64,000 nt of DNA from Hydractinia symbiolongicarpus (GCF_029227915.1 NC_079880.1:9885501-9949500); one strand, 5' to 3'. Shown: positions 10,725 to 23,446, counted from the stretch's first letter. Notes: a model not told the origin generated them from the letters alone. Numbers and translations: made by a program.

Positions 10725-13700
10725 ATGTCAACTTTGCTTGGTCTGTTGGACTGTAAAATTAATCAAGACACAGATGTTGATTGGACTTGCAATATGATTG
10801 GTGGATATCCGGTATTGTGTTGTTGCATTATTTTCTGTGATGTATTTTTAGCAGCATAATTCCTTTTAAAAAAATTGTTAAAAAATTGTTAACCAACTTT
10901 TTTAGCTCTATAAGTCTAACATCATTTTATATCTCGGGTTCCCTTCAAGAGAACATGATTGAATCAAAATTACAACAGTGAAATTTCAAACAACAACTTC
11001 AAATAAAATACGTATTTATACAATGCCACCACTGTTTTATTTTACAACCTTTTTGCAACATTACATTTCGTATTTGACATTTAAAAGATATGGATGACAG
11101 ATGTCAGTGAGGAAGATTATCCAAGGTGTCAATTATGTGGGACGTTGTTGTATCCTTTGACACAAGTATATTGTCCACTTGAAACTTCCAAGTACCACCG
11201 TGCATTGTATGTTTTCGCCTGTACAACTCGAAGTTGTTGGAATAAACATGAAAGGTGGGTGTTTACAGAAATGAGGATTTTCTTATTTTGATTGTTTTAT
11301 TGTTAGGAAATTTAGCATGTCTTTCCTTTTTTCATTTTTTTATTAAACATTACACTTCTTCATTTAGAACTCACCTAGTACTATAACATTTTTACATTCT
11401 TCATACTATTTTTGGGCATTTACACAAAAACAGATCATTAGTCCGCAAAATTTATTATATACAGAAATTACATTTCAAAGCACGTGTTTATGAACCCTTT
11501 ATTTCGGCTTTCATTAAAAATAGTTGATTTTTGATGTCTGGCTATTTTTTGTTTAAGTGTTGTGGTGTGGAGATGTCAAAAGTTAGACATAAAGGAAAAC
11601 AATGTTGCAAACAGTATTGCAACAAAAATTGTATGTACATTTTTTTTATTTTATTTTTTCATGTTTACACTATTTTTTCTGGTATGGGAGGGTGTTAGTA
11701 AAGTGGGTGGATTTTCATTCTGGATTGGAGTTGAGGATGGGGTTAGTATGCCTGTGTTCCTTCTTGGAGGAAAGAATACGGAAGGAGAAACAACTCTTTT
11801 AATTCTATTGAAACACTGCGTGAGGTTCTAGCAGGTGTGTGTATAGAAACTTAATTTAAAATTTTGGCGGTTGTGTGACTAAATTATTCGTGAATAACAA
11901 TCCGCAACTATGATTGGTTATAAAAACAATTAGATAATTTGATGATGAATTTGATAATATTATCAAACAAGAAGCCATATTGAAATCGGTAAAATTTCTT
12001 TTGTTTTTATGTTAACATAATTAGCGAAGAAGCACATGCTCGACACTTTTGTAAACAAAAAGAAAAAGTTTATATCTCGTTTTAAAACGACGTTCTGTTA
12101 TACGAAGTTATTTCTTTAGTTAGAATAAACATTAATCCAGCACACATTTTGTCGGCACTCGTCCGGCGCATATCTATCTATATTGTTTTTCATGATCAAA
12201 GTGGTATACTCAAGCCTGCAAAAATAGGTTAATATCATGGTTAAACGCTTATTTCCAAACGTATTGTTGAAGTTTTTAACAGCAATGTTTACCGACTTAT
12301 ATTAGGCACACTTTCCATACAATAATCACTTGCCTGCAGCGTGTTACAGTCAGATTTCAATAGAAAAAAGTTAGCCCCTATTAAAGGAGAATATGGAATT
12401 TGATCATTTTTTTTGCGAAAAAGACTCGGTCGAGCACCTCACGCACTGATTCTTTTGAAATTAAAAACCATAGAAAATTCAATACATTTAAAGCGCACAG
12501 AAATGAAGTTGTTTCTCCTTCCGTATTCTTTCCTCCAAGGTTCCTTATAGAGATGTTAACACAAGCCATTTTTTTAATTTTATTTTTTTTTTCGAATTCT
12601 GTTCAATCTAAATAATTGGGCTCTCATAAACGGGGGAGGTTGATCTTTAATTTTTTGGTAAAAGATAGTTGTTTTGATCTTAGTTGTCTGAAATTTTTTA
12701 CATCAAAGAAATCTACATTAGCACTAAAAACTTCAGACATCGTCATAATTGCACTAACGCACCACATTTAAAGCTATGTGCTACTATTGTGACAAACACG
12801 GATGAAACCACTTCGCCGCATAAAGCACATTAACAATACCTTAAATGCTCTAATAAACATTTGCGGCGTTTATTTAGTTTTTTAAAGGGAGAGGAGCGTA
12901 CATTTGAGGGCGTAAATGAAGACTGGGCGTAAAATTGAGACTGCGTTTTACTTAGAGCATTTACGGTATTTTTATCCATCCATATTTTTCTTACTTTCAG
13001 TTAGTCAGGGTTAGCCTTCCAGCTTTTATTTTAGTTGGTGTTTTCATAGAGCACAGATGATTGGGGTGTAAACGACTGGAGTGATGATGATGGTGATGAC
13101 CACAATCAACCAAAGTACGTTGTCTAATACCTGATATTTCCATCTAACGTTCTTTAAAAGGTTCATCTCGAAAGTTTAAGAATCTAGAAGTCCAGCAATG
13201 GAATGTTTGTGAATCAAACCTTTTTATTTGGCATGTGAGATTAGCCGTAATATTTTTGCAACAGTCTTGTCTGTGCTTTTGCGATTTCTCAATCTTTAGC
13301 AGCGACGGTAATAACAATAGAACACTCTTTCTTTTTCTTTTTTTTTAAATAATGCAAATAAAAGAACAATAGCACTGACGTTGCGTGATTCTAACGTCAT
13401 AGCTTATATTTTCAGATGCACCAACAACGAAGCAGTGGATACACTGTCGAAAGATTTAAATGCACAGTTAGCAATCAAGCCGGCATACAAACCCGCACAA
13501 CACTTTGTTGGATATCACATGTATGTGATCTCCGAAAAAGATGCCGTGGAGGAAAGCTCAAACGAGCATGAAATGCGCTTGTATGATGAATATATCAACC
13601 GGGTGGGAGATCGACCTGCTCTAAACGGGGCGGCATCGAATACGAAGGAGAAAAACGAAAACAAAGCTAATGGTGAGAGGTATGAGAAGACAGAGTTGAA

Positions 13701-15036
13701 ACACGGCGACCGTGGGTTTTATCAATTTCAGAAAAGAATAAGAAAGTCTCCTGCTCAGTGTATTAGGTATATCTTGATCATCTTGATTGTGAACAAGTTT
13801 GTTTTTGAATTATTGTTAAGTAGCTGTAGAAATTGATAAGATGGCGCAAGATGAACTAGAATCTCAACCATATTATAGGACAATTTTTATTTATTTCTGG
13901 AAACAGCCAACTGAATTATCTGGCCACAACTCCGTAACGGCAGGCTGTTACAACGTTAAAGAAATACGCTACTGGCAGTTGTGCCATTTGAGAATTACTA
14001 AAACAATCTACGGGACAGTTTGCTATGGTAAAAAAAAATTGGAAACATGATGACGTTAGCAACATTAGCGAGGGTTTTAAAACTTAATAAATAACCTAAG
14101 ATTTTATATCGTAAGCCCTACGTCCGTTTACGATCATTTACAAGTTTGTAGTGCGTATACGCCTCCTTAAAACGCCTTAAATCTCTCCTAAAATTGGATT
14201 TTTTAACAACTCCTTAATTTTAGTTGTTTAAAACTATGTAGGGACAGTAGTATAAATTTATTTTTTACTCGTGACTCTACTATAAAAATCTTCTCAAATC
14301 TCCTCAATTTCTTTGACAAAATGTCCTAAAAATCTTTTCATTAATTTTTTTAATGCCGCCATCTCAAAAAGGGCACAAAATTCTCATCAAAAGTCCTCTA
14401 AAAGACTGGCAGTTAGTATATCTTTTATAGTAACGGTACTTATAACTGATTGTAGGACATTCTCTTGCAATTTATTACGTCTGAAATTGTTGACAGTGTT
14501 TTGGTTTCCGTTCTCCATTCCATTCTCATCGATTAAGCGGGTAAATATTTGATCTTTTAAACGGGGGCTTCTTTAAGAGGGGCTCGGTCTACACAATACC
14601 ATACTTTTCCTAAGTCGCAAGTACAGAATGACTTATCAATTATCTACTTGTTTATTGTAGATATGAGTTAAATGGTGAAGCTTTGTTCTTATCTTCCGTT
14701 TCTCCGGTCACTAACCACGTTCGAAACTGCCAGTACTGCGGATTGGAAAGAGTATTCGAATTACAGTTGATGCCGTATATGGTGTCATGTTTACACCAAG
14801 TCGAAGAACAACCACGCGGTAATGGAACTTCTCCCGTGATAGATATGAACGAAACAAAGAGAAAACGAACAGATTCCGGTCGATTTTGTTTTTCGGACAG
14901 CGATTATGAAAATCGTGTTGAGTTTGGTTGTATTTACGTTTATACTTGTAAAGCTTCTTGTTGGAGTGATGATGATATTTTTCGTCAAGAGCTCGTTTGT
15001 GTGCAAGCGGATCCGGATGACGCCATTTTGACATAA
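10725..15036 (+). CDS. PDCD2L: Programmed cell death 2-like protein (PDCD2L)
   Basis: Six exons in consistent phase: 10725-10811, 11088-11254, 11558-11630, 13050-13114, 13416-13766, 14661-15036; 372 aa against 358 in human PDCD2L. The N-terminus gives LLGLLD and IGGYP, then a zinc-finger-like C-x2-C pair (RCQLCGTLL) with QVYCPLE and YVFACT, as in PDCD2/PDCD2L/TSR4. A linker follows (DDWGVNDWSDDDGDD). The C-terminal PDCD2_C domain starts at HGDRGFYQFQKRI and contains C-x2-C (QYCG), FELQLMP, a FGCIYVYTC strand and ends VCVQADPDDAILT. Family members are adaptors for 40S ribosomal protein uS5 (RPS2) in small-subunit biogenesis and shuttle through CRM1. Intron 3 (11631-13049) is long and holds two inverted-repeat structures. 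No defect is seen. Confidence 0.95.
10889..10950. repeat. Dispersed about 60-bp repeat, copy 1
   Basis: Contains GTTAACCAACTTTTTTAG and CTAACATCATTTTAT, then a CGGGTTCCCTT segment. Similar copies occur at 48696-48750 and 61735-61800. This one lies in PDCD2L intron 1. Confidence 0.55.
11763..12539. repeat. Inverted repeat with 33-bp perfect arms in PDCD2L intron 3
   Basis: The 33 bp at 11763-11795 recur as an exact reverse complement at 12507-12539. Beyond them the arms remain similar around a TGCGTGAGGT core (about 11815-11826 and 12430-12441), with a roughly 40-nt gap in the left arm. Both arms read in frame as GGKNTEGETT. Probably a diverged duplication or transposon remnant. Confidence 0.75.
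12836..12970. mobile_element. Short MITE-like element (135 bp)
   Basis: The ends are inverted copies: AATACCTTAAATGCTCTAA on the left, and AATACCGTAAATGCTCTAA when the right end is reversed. The interior is not coding. It lies in PDCD2L intron 3. Confidence 0.65.
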
Positions 15037-17124
15037 CACGGCTATACATGGCGTGTATCATCTCTCGAGAGGAGTGTCAATCACCATGGAATGACGTAGC
15101 AACAGCTTTAAATGTTAAACGAAAAAAATCATTAAACAGCTTATTATACACAACCTTTTTTTGCAAGCGATATTTTGTCAAATAGATGCAAAGTTGTTTA
15201 ATCAAATTATATCAGATCTAGCTTGGTATTTTGTACTTCCGTAAACTTGATGGGAGTAAAATGACGTCATTCGTGGCATGCGCAAATTATTGATAAAATC
15301 TGAACTTTGGTCATTTCCGAAACAATTTATGTTATCCGTGAAAAGAAACGTTTATTTTCTTTCCTTGTATCCATGGAAGTTCAAATGAGGTCATTCATTT
15401 TCTTTTTCTTAAAGGCATTGTTAGAACACATAGATAACATGGCTCAGACTCAGGTCGCATGATAAACCGACTTCGTTATCAAGCGCCAGTAATCCCGCTT
15501 TGGCGTAGTTGGTTCATGACCTGAAACAAAGCGATAAATATAATTAAATGCGTCTATTGGAAAGGAGCGAAGGCTTGTCAAAAAAAAGTAGGCGGTAAAT
15601 TGAAGCGCGCTAAAAAGTTGGTCACCTATGTATCGCATCTTACTAGCTGCCCGACCTCGTCCCTAGGGCTTTTTAGGTTTTTATAAAACAGGACAACCTT
15701 TTTTTGGTTGAAGAAGAGAATGGGGTGGGTTCACGTTCTTCATACTGCAATGTTTACTCGACGTCCCTGACAGAAAGAAGTTCTCTTGTTCGATATTTTT
15801 TTTTACTTACCAATTAAAATTAGCTAAAAAAAGTGGAAAAACGACTTTGACCCAGACTACTAAAAACAACGCCAGAGAGAATCCCTGGGTACGAAGCTGG
15901 CATACTGGTTACCTCTGTGTAAAATAGAAATATTAGATTTTATTTTCACATGTGAGTAGTTGTAAATAATCTTGTTATTTTGAACTAAGGTGATCTCGTT
16001 AATAATTTAAAGGTGACGAAAAATTAACTCGATTATCCAATTAAATTAAACAGATTATGTTTAGATATGATTGTCCGTGAAAAAAAAACGACGGAATGAT
16101 GTTGTTGTTGTTGTGTTATGGCGTATATTTTTCTTCAAAGGTATTCCGTACAGTGTTATTGATTGTTGATATCTGATTGGTCAAAAGTTTCACGCTTCTT
16201 GTGTGTTCATATTATACAACTTTTATTTAATCAGTTTATTTCATAATGTTCGTTTTTGTCATATTTCTTAACTATTTAAGTTTCTATTTACTTGCTGGCT
16301 ATTACGGCCTCGTTCTCAAGTAGAACATCTATTCAAGCCTCGTTTTTAAGTACAACATCCATCCCAGCCTTTTTCTCAAGTAAAACATTCACTATAGCCT
16401 CGTTTTTAAGGAGAACATCCCGCTCTAAACAACAATCACTCTCCTCACTTGTTGTTTTTCAATGCTTGACTAAGATACGTCATGACGGCCGATTCTACTT
16501 GTTTTTAAGCTCATGCAACCTGCCAGTTTCTTACCTAGTAGCGATCATGCTTCTTGCATGAAACGAAGTGTTTGTTGCATGTGTTTTCGTGATACGCAAG
16601 AGTTTGGAAGCGAGGTTGCATTTGTTTGTGTTTTTAAGAGGCTGCAGAGACTGTCATTGCAAGCCAAATCCAATTTAACTTCTTTCGTATCAGCCGGCAG
16701 TGATAACACTATGAAATAACGTAACATTTGTTTTATTTGGAATTTATTACAAAGTTTTATTGAGATTTAAAGGTTTAAATATAATACGTACGTATACGTA
16801 TAAATATGCAATATATTTTTGTCGTAGTTTTAAAAAAGCTGTCCCGTGGCAAGTCGTGGGAGGACTAAGGGCTCTACAGGCTACCTTCTTACAACAATAA
16901 AGCAAGCAATTCTCACGTAGTGGTAGGAAATTGTTTGGTTTTAAGAAGTTTGCTTTGTTTTAATTTCAAGATCTTATGTTGTGGTAGTTATGAAAGAAAA
17001 TATTTGGTGGCTGTAACTTTCGATCGAATATCTTGTGTGAAACTTGATACATCACATCAGAGGTAAAAACAAAGTTTGATTTTATAAGAAAAGAGAATCG
17101 TTTGAAGAAAGTTTGTTGTTTAAA
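15037..17124. other. Intergenic stretch with one MITE candidate and a minisatellite
   Basis: No supported gene. It holds an inverted-repeat candidate at about 15653-15899, whose left end is GACCTCGTCCCTAGGG and whose right end reversed reads GCTTCGTACCCAGGG. It also holds the minisatellite at 16305-16425. Confidence 0.5.
16305..16425. repeat. Minisatellite, about 30-33-bp unit, four copies
   Basis: Degenerate units of the form GCCTCGTTTTCAAGTA followed by GAACATCCATTC recur four times. The open frame across it (16292-16561) is explained by the repeat. Confidence 0.7.
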
Positions 17125-17796
17125 ATGGACCCAAATAGTAACCGACTTTTGAAATATAATAACTCTCGGCGCCGCAGCAGTGCACAATCGACTGCGAAAG
17201 CGAAACGACAGACACGAAAACTGGTCATTCTCGGCTCAACGAGATGCGGAAAAACAGCGTTTCTGAAACGTTATCTCGATGATACATACATTGATGAGTA
17301 CACTCCCACTGTTGAAGATTGTTATAATCGAGACATCGAATACAAAGGTTTTACTTTGAATTTAGACATGATAGATATGTGTGAGTTATATATGTTTCCC
17401 GCCATGAGAGATTTACATTTGAGATCTGCCAATATTATTATGATTCTCTATGAGATGGAGAACGAGCGCTCCATCAAGGAAGCTGCGGACGCTTACGAGC
17501 TGGTACAAAAGTTTCAAATAGATCGACCGTCTATTATTCTTGTTGGTACCAAGTTAGATTTGCATGGGAACTTTAAAAGTTCCGAGAGCTACCCACTGGA
17601 AAGTAAATATTCCAGTATATTGAGCAACTTAGACGAGCAGCATTTTATAACGTCGGCAAAAAAAAATATTAACGTCAGAGAAGCGTTTGAGGCTGGTTTT
17701 GACGGTATAATTCGCCGTGTCGGAACTTTGTCCCTAAGCCGAAACAAAATACTAGAACTGCAGAAGAGTGAGAAATCGTGCTGTATTATTTTGTAA
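17125..17796 (+). CDS. Atypical Ras-family small GTPase (Rasd/Di-Ras-like), intronless
   Basis: A single 223-aa frame from ATG 17125. Residues 1-32 are a basic Ser/Arg-rich extension. The P-loop is intact (GSTRCGKT, 37-44). Switch I has YTPTVED with the Mg-binding Thr at 62. The G3 box is degenerate: where Ras has D-T-A-G-Q, this protein has D-M-C-E-L (84-88), so the invariant Gly is Glu and the catalytic Gln position is Leu. Switch II then reads FPAMRDL, as in Rasd/Dexras and related proteins. G4 is TKLD (142-145), the Rho-like variant, and G5 is TSAK. The end CIIL is a CAAX box with Leu, predicted geranylgeranylated, so membrane-attached. Loss of Gly and Gln predicts little intrinsic hydrolysis. 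The subfamily assignment is tentative. There are no introns, so an old retrocopy is possible. Confidence 0.88.
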   Translation: MDPNSNRLLKYNNSRRRSSAQSTAKAKRQTRKLVILGSTRCGKTAFLKRYLDDTYIDEYTPTVEDCYNRDIEYKGFTLNLDMIDMCELYMFPAMRDLHLRSANIIMILYEMENERSIKEAADAYELVQKFQIDRPSIILVGTKLDLHGNFKSSESYPLESKYSSILSNLDEQHFITSAKKNINVREAFEAGFDGIIRRVGTLSLSRNKILELQKSEKSCCIIL

Positions 17797-20366
17797 AGCT
17801 TGTTTTGATGTCACAAAAACTTTTGTGGTATGTTTACATGAGAAAGTGGTGGTATTCAAAACATTCAGTTTGACAAAAAAAATTCTAAAATTCAAATCAA
17901 AACAATAACAATGAAAAACTACCGCTGAAAAACTATCAACCTTGTTTTCAATCTCTTCGAAAGCTCTACCTGCGTATGACAAATCAAGAGGGTTGGTGAC
18001 GAATTGTTTTTATCGCTCTAAGCACCAAGACTTTACCTATGCAACGCCAACTTTGTTCCTAGAGCAATACAAAACAATTGTACATAGCGAAAGACCTTAT
18101 AAAAACATTATAAATTAATTTCTTAAAGTATGTTGTCGCATTCACAATAAAAAAATGAATCTAAAAATACGTAAAGCATTTACACCCTTTTAGCTGCCGA
18201 AAAAGCGCCTTTAAAAACCATACGCACCTTGAATTAGCCGCCCACTTAATTAACCGCCCTTCTGATTAGGGGCAAAATAAAGCTTTCTCTTCCTTTCATG
18301 TTTCCACACTTTTTTTTCCTTAGGCGAATGGTAAATTGGGTGAAGGAGACTATAGGCTGTTACAAATTTCACAACATCTGTTTTATCGACATTGTACTAA
18401 GAAGTATGTGAAAATTGGTAAAAGATAGATAATAGAGCTCTATTACACAAGCAAGCTAAGCCTTCTAACAAGATGAGTAGTACTAAATATAATATTTTAC
18501 TTTGTGCTATGCGACAAAAAACAATTTTCTTATTAAAAGATCAAAGTAGACATTCTCCACAAATTTGTATCCTATCCCCAGGCTTTTTTTTATTTACCTA
18601 TACTAAGACCGGCGGCAAACAAACGCGAAGAAAGAGGCAACTATGAGTTGTAACAAGTTTCAGAATTATCTCGGCAAGGATGTTAAGACACGTCTAACCA
18701 AGATGAGTAGTTTAACGTGTCTGAACAACAATGTTTCTCTTTTTTTACACGATAGTTCACAGTCTTGTGGCCCCTGAGCCGTTAGTACAGAGCAGAGTGG
18801 CCTGGAGACGAGGTTAGTGACGCTTACCTTGCTATTATTCTCACCTCACATTCTGCAAAGAAAGTCGTTTAGCAAGATATGTGTCCTTGTTCATTCTCGT
18901 CTTCAGAACTTTTTGGGATAAACTGCGAGGTTTGAAGACTCTACAGAATTCCATGTGAAACCCTGAGCTATTTGATTACAAACAAATCTATGGTAGAGCA
19001 GTTCAATGAGGTGGCAGAAGGGTCAAGAACAATCCATGTAACTTCGAATCCGTCGCAAAGGTTTTGCCCCAAACTCGGATTTTTGGTCGCAAATATTTGA
19101 AGTACCCCCTTCTAAAGATAGGCACTAGAAAAAATCCAGTCGACGAATTCTGTATTTGTGGGCGCAAAATTAACCTCGCTCTCCAAGACCAGTAATGGAA
19201 TTCCGCAAAATACAGTTAATTGCTGTTCCATGAGGTACGGTAGTACCGTCAATCCTGGGCGTAAATTAAATTGACGTGAGGGCGCAAGAATTGCGGCTAT
19301 GCAAAATCTAGTATTGATAATAGAAATAATTCTTCCCCTCGCATAAAATTATGCGTAATGTATGTAATGTAATGACATACTACTATTTGTGGAATAAGAT
19401 TTCAGTTAATTTCAATGATGAGACATTGGCTCACACTTTTCCTGCGTGATAAAGATGGAAATGGATTCGTTGTGTATGAAATGATCTTTGCAATATAGTT
19501 ACCCAAGTCAGGATATCACTTAGTGGTAATTATATGCTAGTTTAAAAATAAACGGGGATGAGCCTAAACCAAGTGTGTTGGTGTCAGCTTCTAGTTACAA
19601 ATATCCTTCTTTCAAATACCTTTGCTTCGAGCGACCGATTACACAGGAAAATGTTTTTGTTTAATTATTAATTTCCCACAAAAATAAATAGCAGTAAAAA
19701 AGTGAGAAATTTTTGTGTTTATTAAAAACCAATCATTTTCTGGTTTTATAACTATGTGTTATGAATGATATAAAGTTTTTTGATATTCACATTTCGTTTA
19801 ATCAATTCACGGTTTATGATTTTTCGTGAATTCTTTAAATAACATATTGAAAATGCATGACAACAATGTAAACAAGAATTATATCAACTTTGTTCATTGC
19901 GTGTCTATTGTGGTCATACTTGTTAAAACGAAAAAAATAGAGTTGAACCAAGTTAGCACGGATACGATATTTTCTCTTGTGTAGAGAGGCTATTCGCGGG
20001 ATTTTTAACTTTATAGAAGTTTTAAACTAACTTTTCTTACTACTTCGTACTGGAAATTCTCACGAAATTTATTTTATAGGTCGTCCAAAAACGTTCACAT
20101 CCCAATCAAACTATGCTGTTCGCAATCCAATGCTGTAGTAAAGGCTCATCTACACCAGGAGAAATATTCAGAGGAAGATTTTGCACATTGATGGCGGAAA
20201 TTGTAACCTTAAAAAGGCTAATCAAAACTTTCTTTCTTTTACTCAGCACAGAATATTTCACAAAGAAAGAAAGAAAAAACGAATAACAAATTAAACTCTC
20301 TTCATTTTTATTTTATTTATTTTGTTTATTTACTTTTTTTAGTTCCACGGTCCATGTTGACCACAG

Positions 20367-20445
20367 CTTAGTCCCCAGATCTCTTTTTTCTGCTCTACGT
20401 GTAAGTTTGTTCAAAAGATAAAAAGAGCTCTGGGGACAAGGTTGC
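20367..20445. mobile_element. Small inverted-repeat element with CTTAGTCCCCAG ends
   Basis: Left end CTTAGTCCCCAGATCTCTTTTTT; the right end reversed reads CCTTGTCCCCAGAGCTCTTTTT. About 79 bp, hairpin-forming, and apparently the same family as 21697-21807. Confidence 0.5.
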
Positions 20446-21696
20446 ATTAAATGTATTTGACACTTTTTAAAAATACTTTTTGCTAGATTGTTTTTCTACA
20501 AGTCAAACGAAATAACGTCGGGAGAAAACCGCGTTACTAAGTATAAATTTCATGTAGAAGACGCAACAATGCATTCTGTTCTTAATGACTTATAAACCGT
20601 TTGGACGGGCGCTACGACAAAATAGCGAGTAAAGTCGAGCCTAGTCGAGCAAGCAACCTCGGTTGTTTGCATGGACCCCACTGTGTTCGGTACATGACGT
20701 CACAACCTTGTTCGATATTTTCTAAGTCTAACAAATTTTTCAAACCCAAGTAATTTATTTCGAACTCGACCTTTTCCTAAGTTTATAACTCACAGCGCAT
20801 ACGTTTGCTTGCGCATGCTCCGTATACACCGGCATCCGCTTGGAAGCGTCAGGAAAAACGTTGCTGACTAACTGTGAACATTGGAACCAACATGTCTCAT
20901 AAAATGGTCTTCCTTGTAAAAAACAAGGTTTATTCAAGCAGATATCTACCCATGGATTCAACTTTTTTCCATATGGAAAATAGCCGCGAGGACAGCATTC
21001 TGTTTGGACTGAGAAAAACGGTTGTTTTTTTAGCCCAAACATGTTTTTGGTTGTAAATTAGGCATATCACACGAGCTAGATACAAGGAGGCTAACTATAC
21101 CGTACTGCTGTGCATGAAAATAATAAAAAAACAATATTTCTAATATTTGTAGTTTTGTATTACTTGACTGGAAGAATAGAAAGGAAAAGACAGTATAAAA
21201 CATAATTAGAGTTCATTGCGTTTTACTTACCCCGACGTACTGCAAATTAAATGTCACGGACATGATCATAATTACATGGCTATCCATAATTATGACGTCA
21301 ATACAAATGATGATACTGAAACTTTATTTCCGCTATGCGCCAATATATGTGGGTTAACTTTTTATGAAGTCATATCGATGTCGAAATCGATTAGCCATTA
21401 ATTAATTCTACTTATAAAATGCTCTCGTTCGTCGATGTAGTTGTTCCTTAATTAACAGTTCTGTTTTAGTTTCGTTCGTCGATTCACTAGATGTGTTCTA
21501 GTTCGTCGAAGTGCCCTTTATTAATCCGCTAGTCGTCTTATCGTTCTTTCATATGGTCACCGGCTGTGAAAGGACGACCAAATCTTACACAAGTAAATAA
21601 CCTCGTTTTTAATGCCTACGTTATTCTCAACGAGGCTACGTTTTCTGAGGGAAAAAAGTGCTTAGGTTATGCATAGGGTCGAGCTTGATGGATAAC

Positions 21697-21807
21697 GACC
21701 TCGTTCCCAGCACCTGTTGTCTCTTTTTTTATCTCGGGACGGCGAGATGATGTTCGTATCGCCGCCCGATGTTAGAAAAAATACAAGATGCCCTGGGGAC
21801 GAGGTTG
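21697..21807. mobile_element. 111-bp MITE with perfect 10-bp target duplication
   Basis: Terminal inverted repeats GACCTCGTTCCCAG (left) and, reversed, CAACCTCGTCCCCAG (right). The element is flanked on both sides by GATGGATAAC (21687-21696 and 21808-21817), an exact 10-bp duplication. The interior contains another palindrome (CGGGACGGCGAGAT / ATCGCCGCCCG). Too short to code for anything. Confidence 0.8.
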
Positions 21808-22824
21808 GATGGATAACTATAACTATAACGAACATTCAAATAACCAACTAATTAATAAAATATAACATGTTTTTAATATCCCTATCTTCGTACAACTATT
21901 TCCGTTTTATAGTTTATTTGTTGAACTTGTCGCAAACACTTATCATAATAAACGTTTTCCTTCCCACGATTATCGTTGACCTTTGCAAACCTTTCACATT
22001 TAAAACCTTTGTATGTTTGTCTAAAAAGCAATGTCAAAACGGAAATATTCTATCTTTTCTAGAACTATGTCAAAAAACTCTCTGTTCATAACTTCGTGCA
22101 TCCTTAATGGCCGTTCATCGCCGGCCATATGTTTACGACGGCCCGTATTGAAGCTTTTTCTCAGACAATGGCCGTCAAACTTTCATAAACACGAAACGCA
22201 CGATTTCCAGTATTTCTTTCAGCGACAATCTTGTGCTATTCTATTTTACTCGTATCCGCGAGACTAAATAAAGTCTTCTAGCGGGGTTAGAGAAAACAAG
22301 CTGGTTGATCGAGGCTAATATGCGATTAAAACATTCAATGAAAACACCAACAATATTTAATTGCGCAAAAGAGTGTCCGATATTGTATAGCGAATTAATA
22401 TTTTGCATATTTCGAAATGGGGTGGATTCTAACCTTTGCAGAAATTATCTTGTCATGCACAAAGGTTGTGTGTCATCAAATTCGTTTAAGTAGAAGTTGA
22501 CCTTTGCAAGGGCAAACCCACCTGAAATGTTTTTTATCTAACCTTGTCGAATCCATTTGGTATTGCCATTGAAAAGTGGTAAAGTTTTCTGTTTCACCTA
22601 CCTACTCATAGAAACACAAAAACGACAACTAAACAGAAAGCGTCAATGTTTTATTTTTGTCAGAGCAGTTTATTTGTTCAGAATAGAAGTAACAATTAAT
22701 GAAATTCACGTGCTTTTTTGTGTGAATGCAGTAGTTGTTCATACTAAGAGTTTGTTCCCGTGAATAGGAAGCGCACGGCGTTTTTATAGATTATTGCCAT
22801 GAAGGGGTAAAATTTACTCTCTCC

Positions 22825-22924
22825 ACAACCTCGTCCCTAAGGCTTTTTGTATCTCACCGGCGCTGCGCTTATTGATGCCGTCAGCTGTACAAAATGACAC
22901 AACAGGTCCTGGTATCGAGGCTGA
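22825..22924. mobile_element. Probable MITE of the CCTCGTCCC family
   Basis: Left end CAACCTCGTCCCTAAGGC; the right end reversed reads CTCAGCCTCGATACCAGGAC. The arms are less alike than in the 21.7-kb copy. Confidence 0.4.
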
Positions 22925-23374
22925 GCCTCTCTGTTTATTTAGACTCCCATTGGAGTAACACATTTAGCGAAATGACTTAAACCCAGACTCCAAAACCTGC
23001 GTGTTTAAAACAAATAGCATACTACTTGTAAGCGAATTTGCATTGTGAGAGATTGTTGACGGAAAGAGGGCGAATTTAAATCTGCAATCTCTCTCTTACA
23101 GAAGAACTTCTTGTCTATCAGGAAAAAATAATGTTTTTTGAAAAGCGTGAGCAACAAATTTGAACACTATAAGGTTCACTTCAGAGGAAAATAAAGTGGG
23201 TTCAGAAAGCATATATCACGTTCGATAATGACAAAGTGACGACATTTCTGAAGTTTTCATTACATTATGCTTGACCTTTAATTAATTCATCGTTACATAA
23301 TTATGAGCTAATTAAAATGAAATAGAGATGTTCCAACCGTTTCCTAATTTACCTCCGACCACATTTCTCAGTAG

Positions 23375-23383
23375 TATATAAAG
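23375..23383 (+). promoter_or_regulatory. TATA box of the IGFBP-like gene
   Basis: TATATAAAG lies 72 nt upstream of the first ATG. A transcription start near 23405 (TCTTCATTC) would give a short 5'UTR of about 40 nt. A strong TATA box fits a highly expressed, tissue-restricted secreted product. Confidence 0.6.
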
Positions 23384-23446
23384 GGTAGACATATTTCACA
23401 CTCTTCATTCAAATAAAATTGATAATACCTCAAGTAGTTGTAAATA

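Larger units (their letters stand above)
17797..23374. other. Gene-poor interval of about 5.6 kb with MITE-like elements
   Basis: No gene supported on either strand; all frames are short and lack family resemblance. A possible polyadenylation signal for the GTPase gene lies at 18146-18151. Several copies of a CCTCGTCCC/GGGACGAGG terminal motif mark small transposons, listed separately. Confidence 0.5.

Noticed and set aside
14711..15061. Minus-strand frames of 116 and 82 codons
   Set aside because: They are antisense shadows of PDCD2L exon 6, whose sense reading has clear family motifs.
20755..21042. 95-codon minus-strand frame
   Set aside because: No recognisable motif, no splice context, in a transposon-rich stretch; a plus-strand frame over the same bases is also open.
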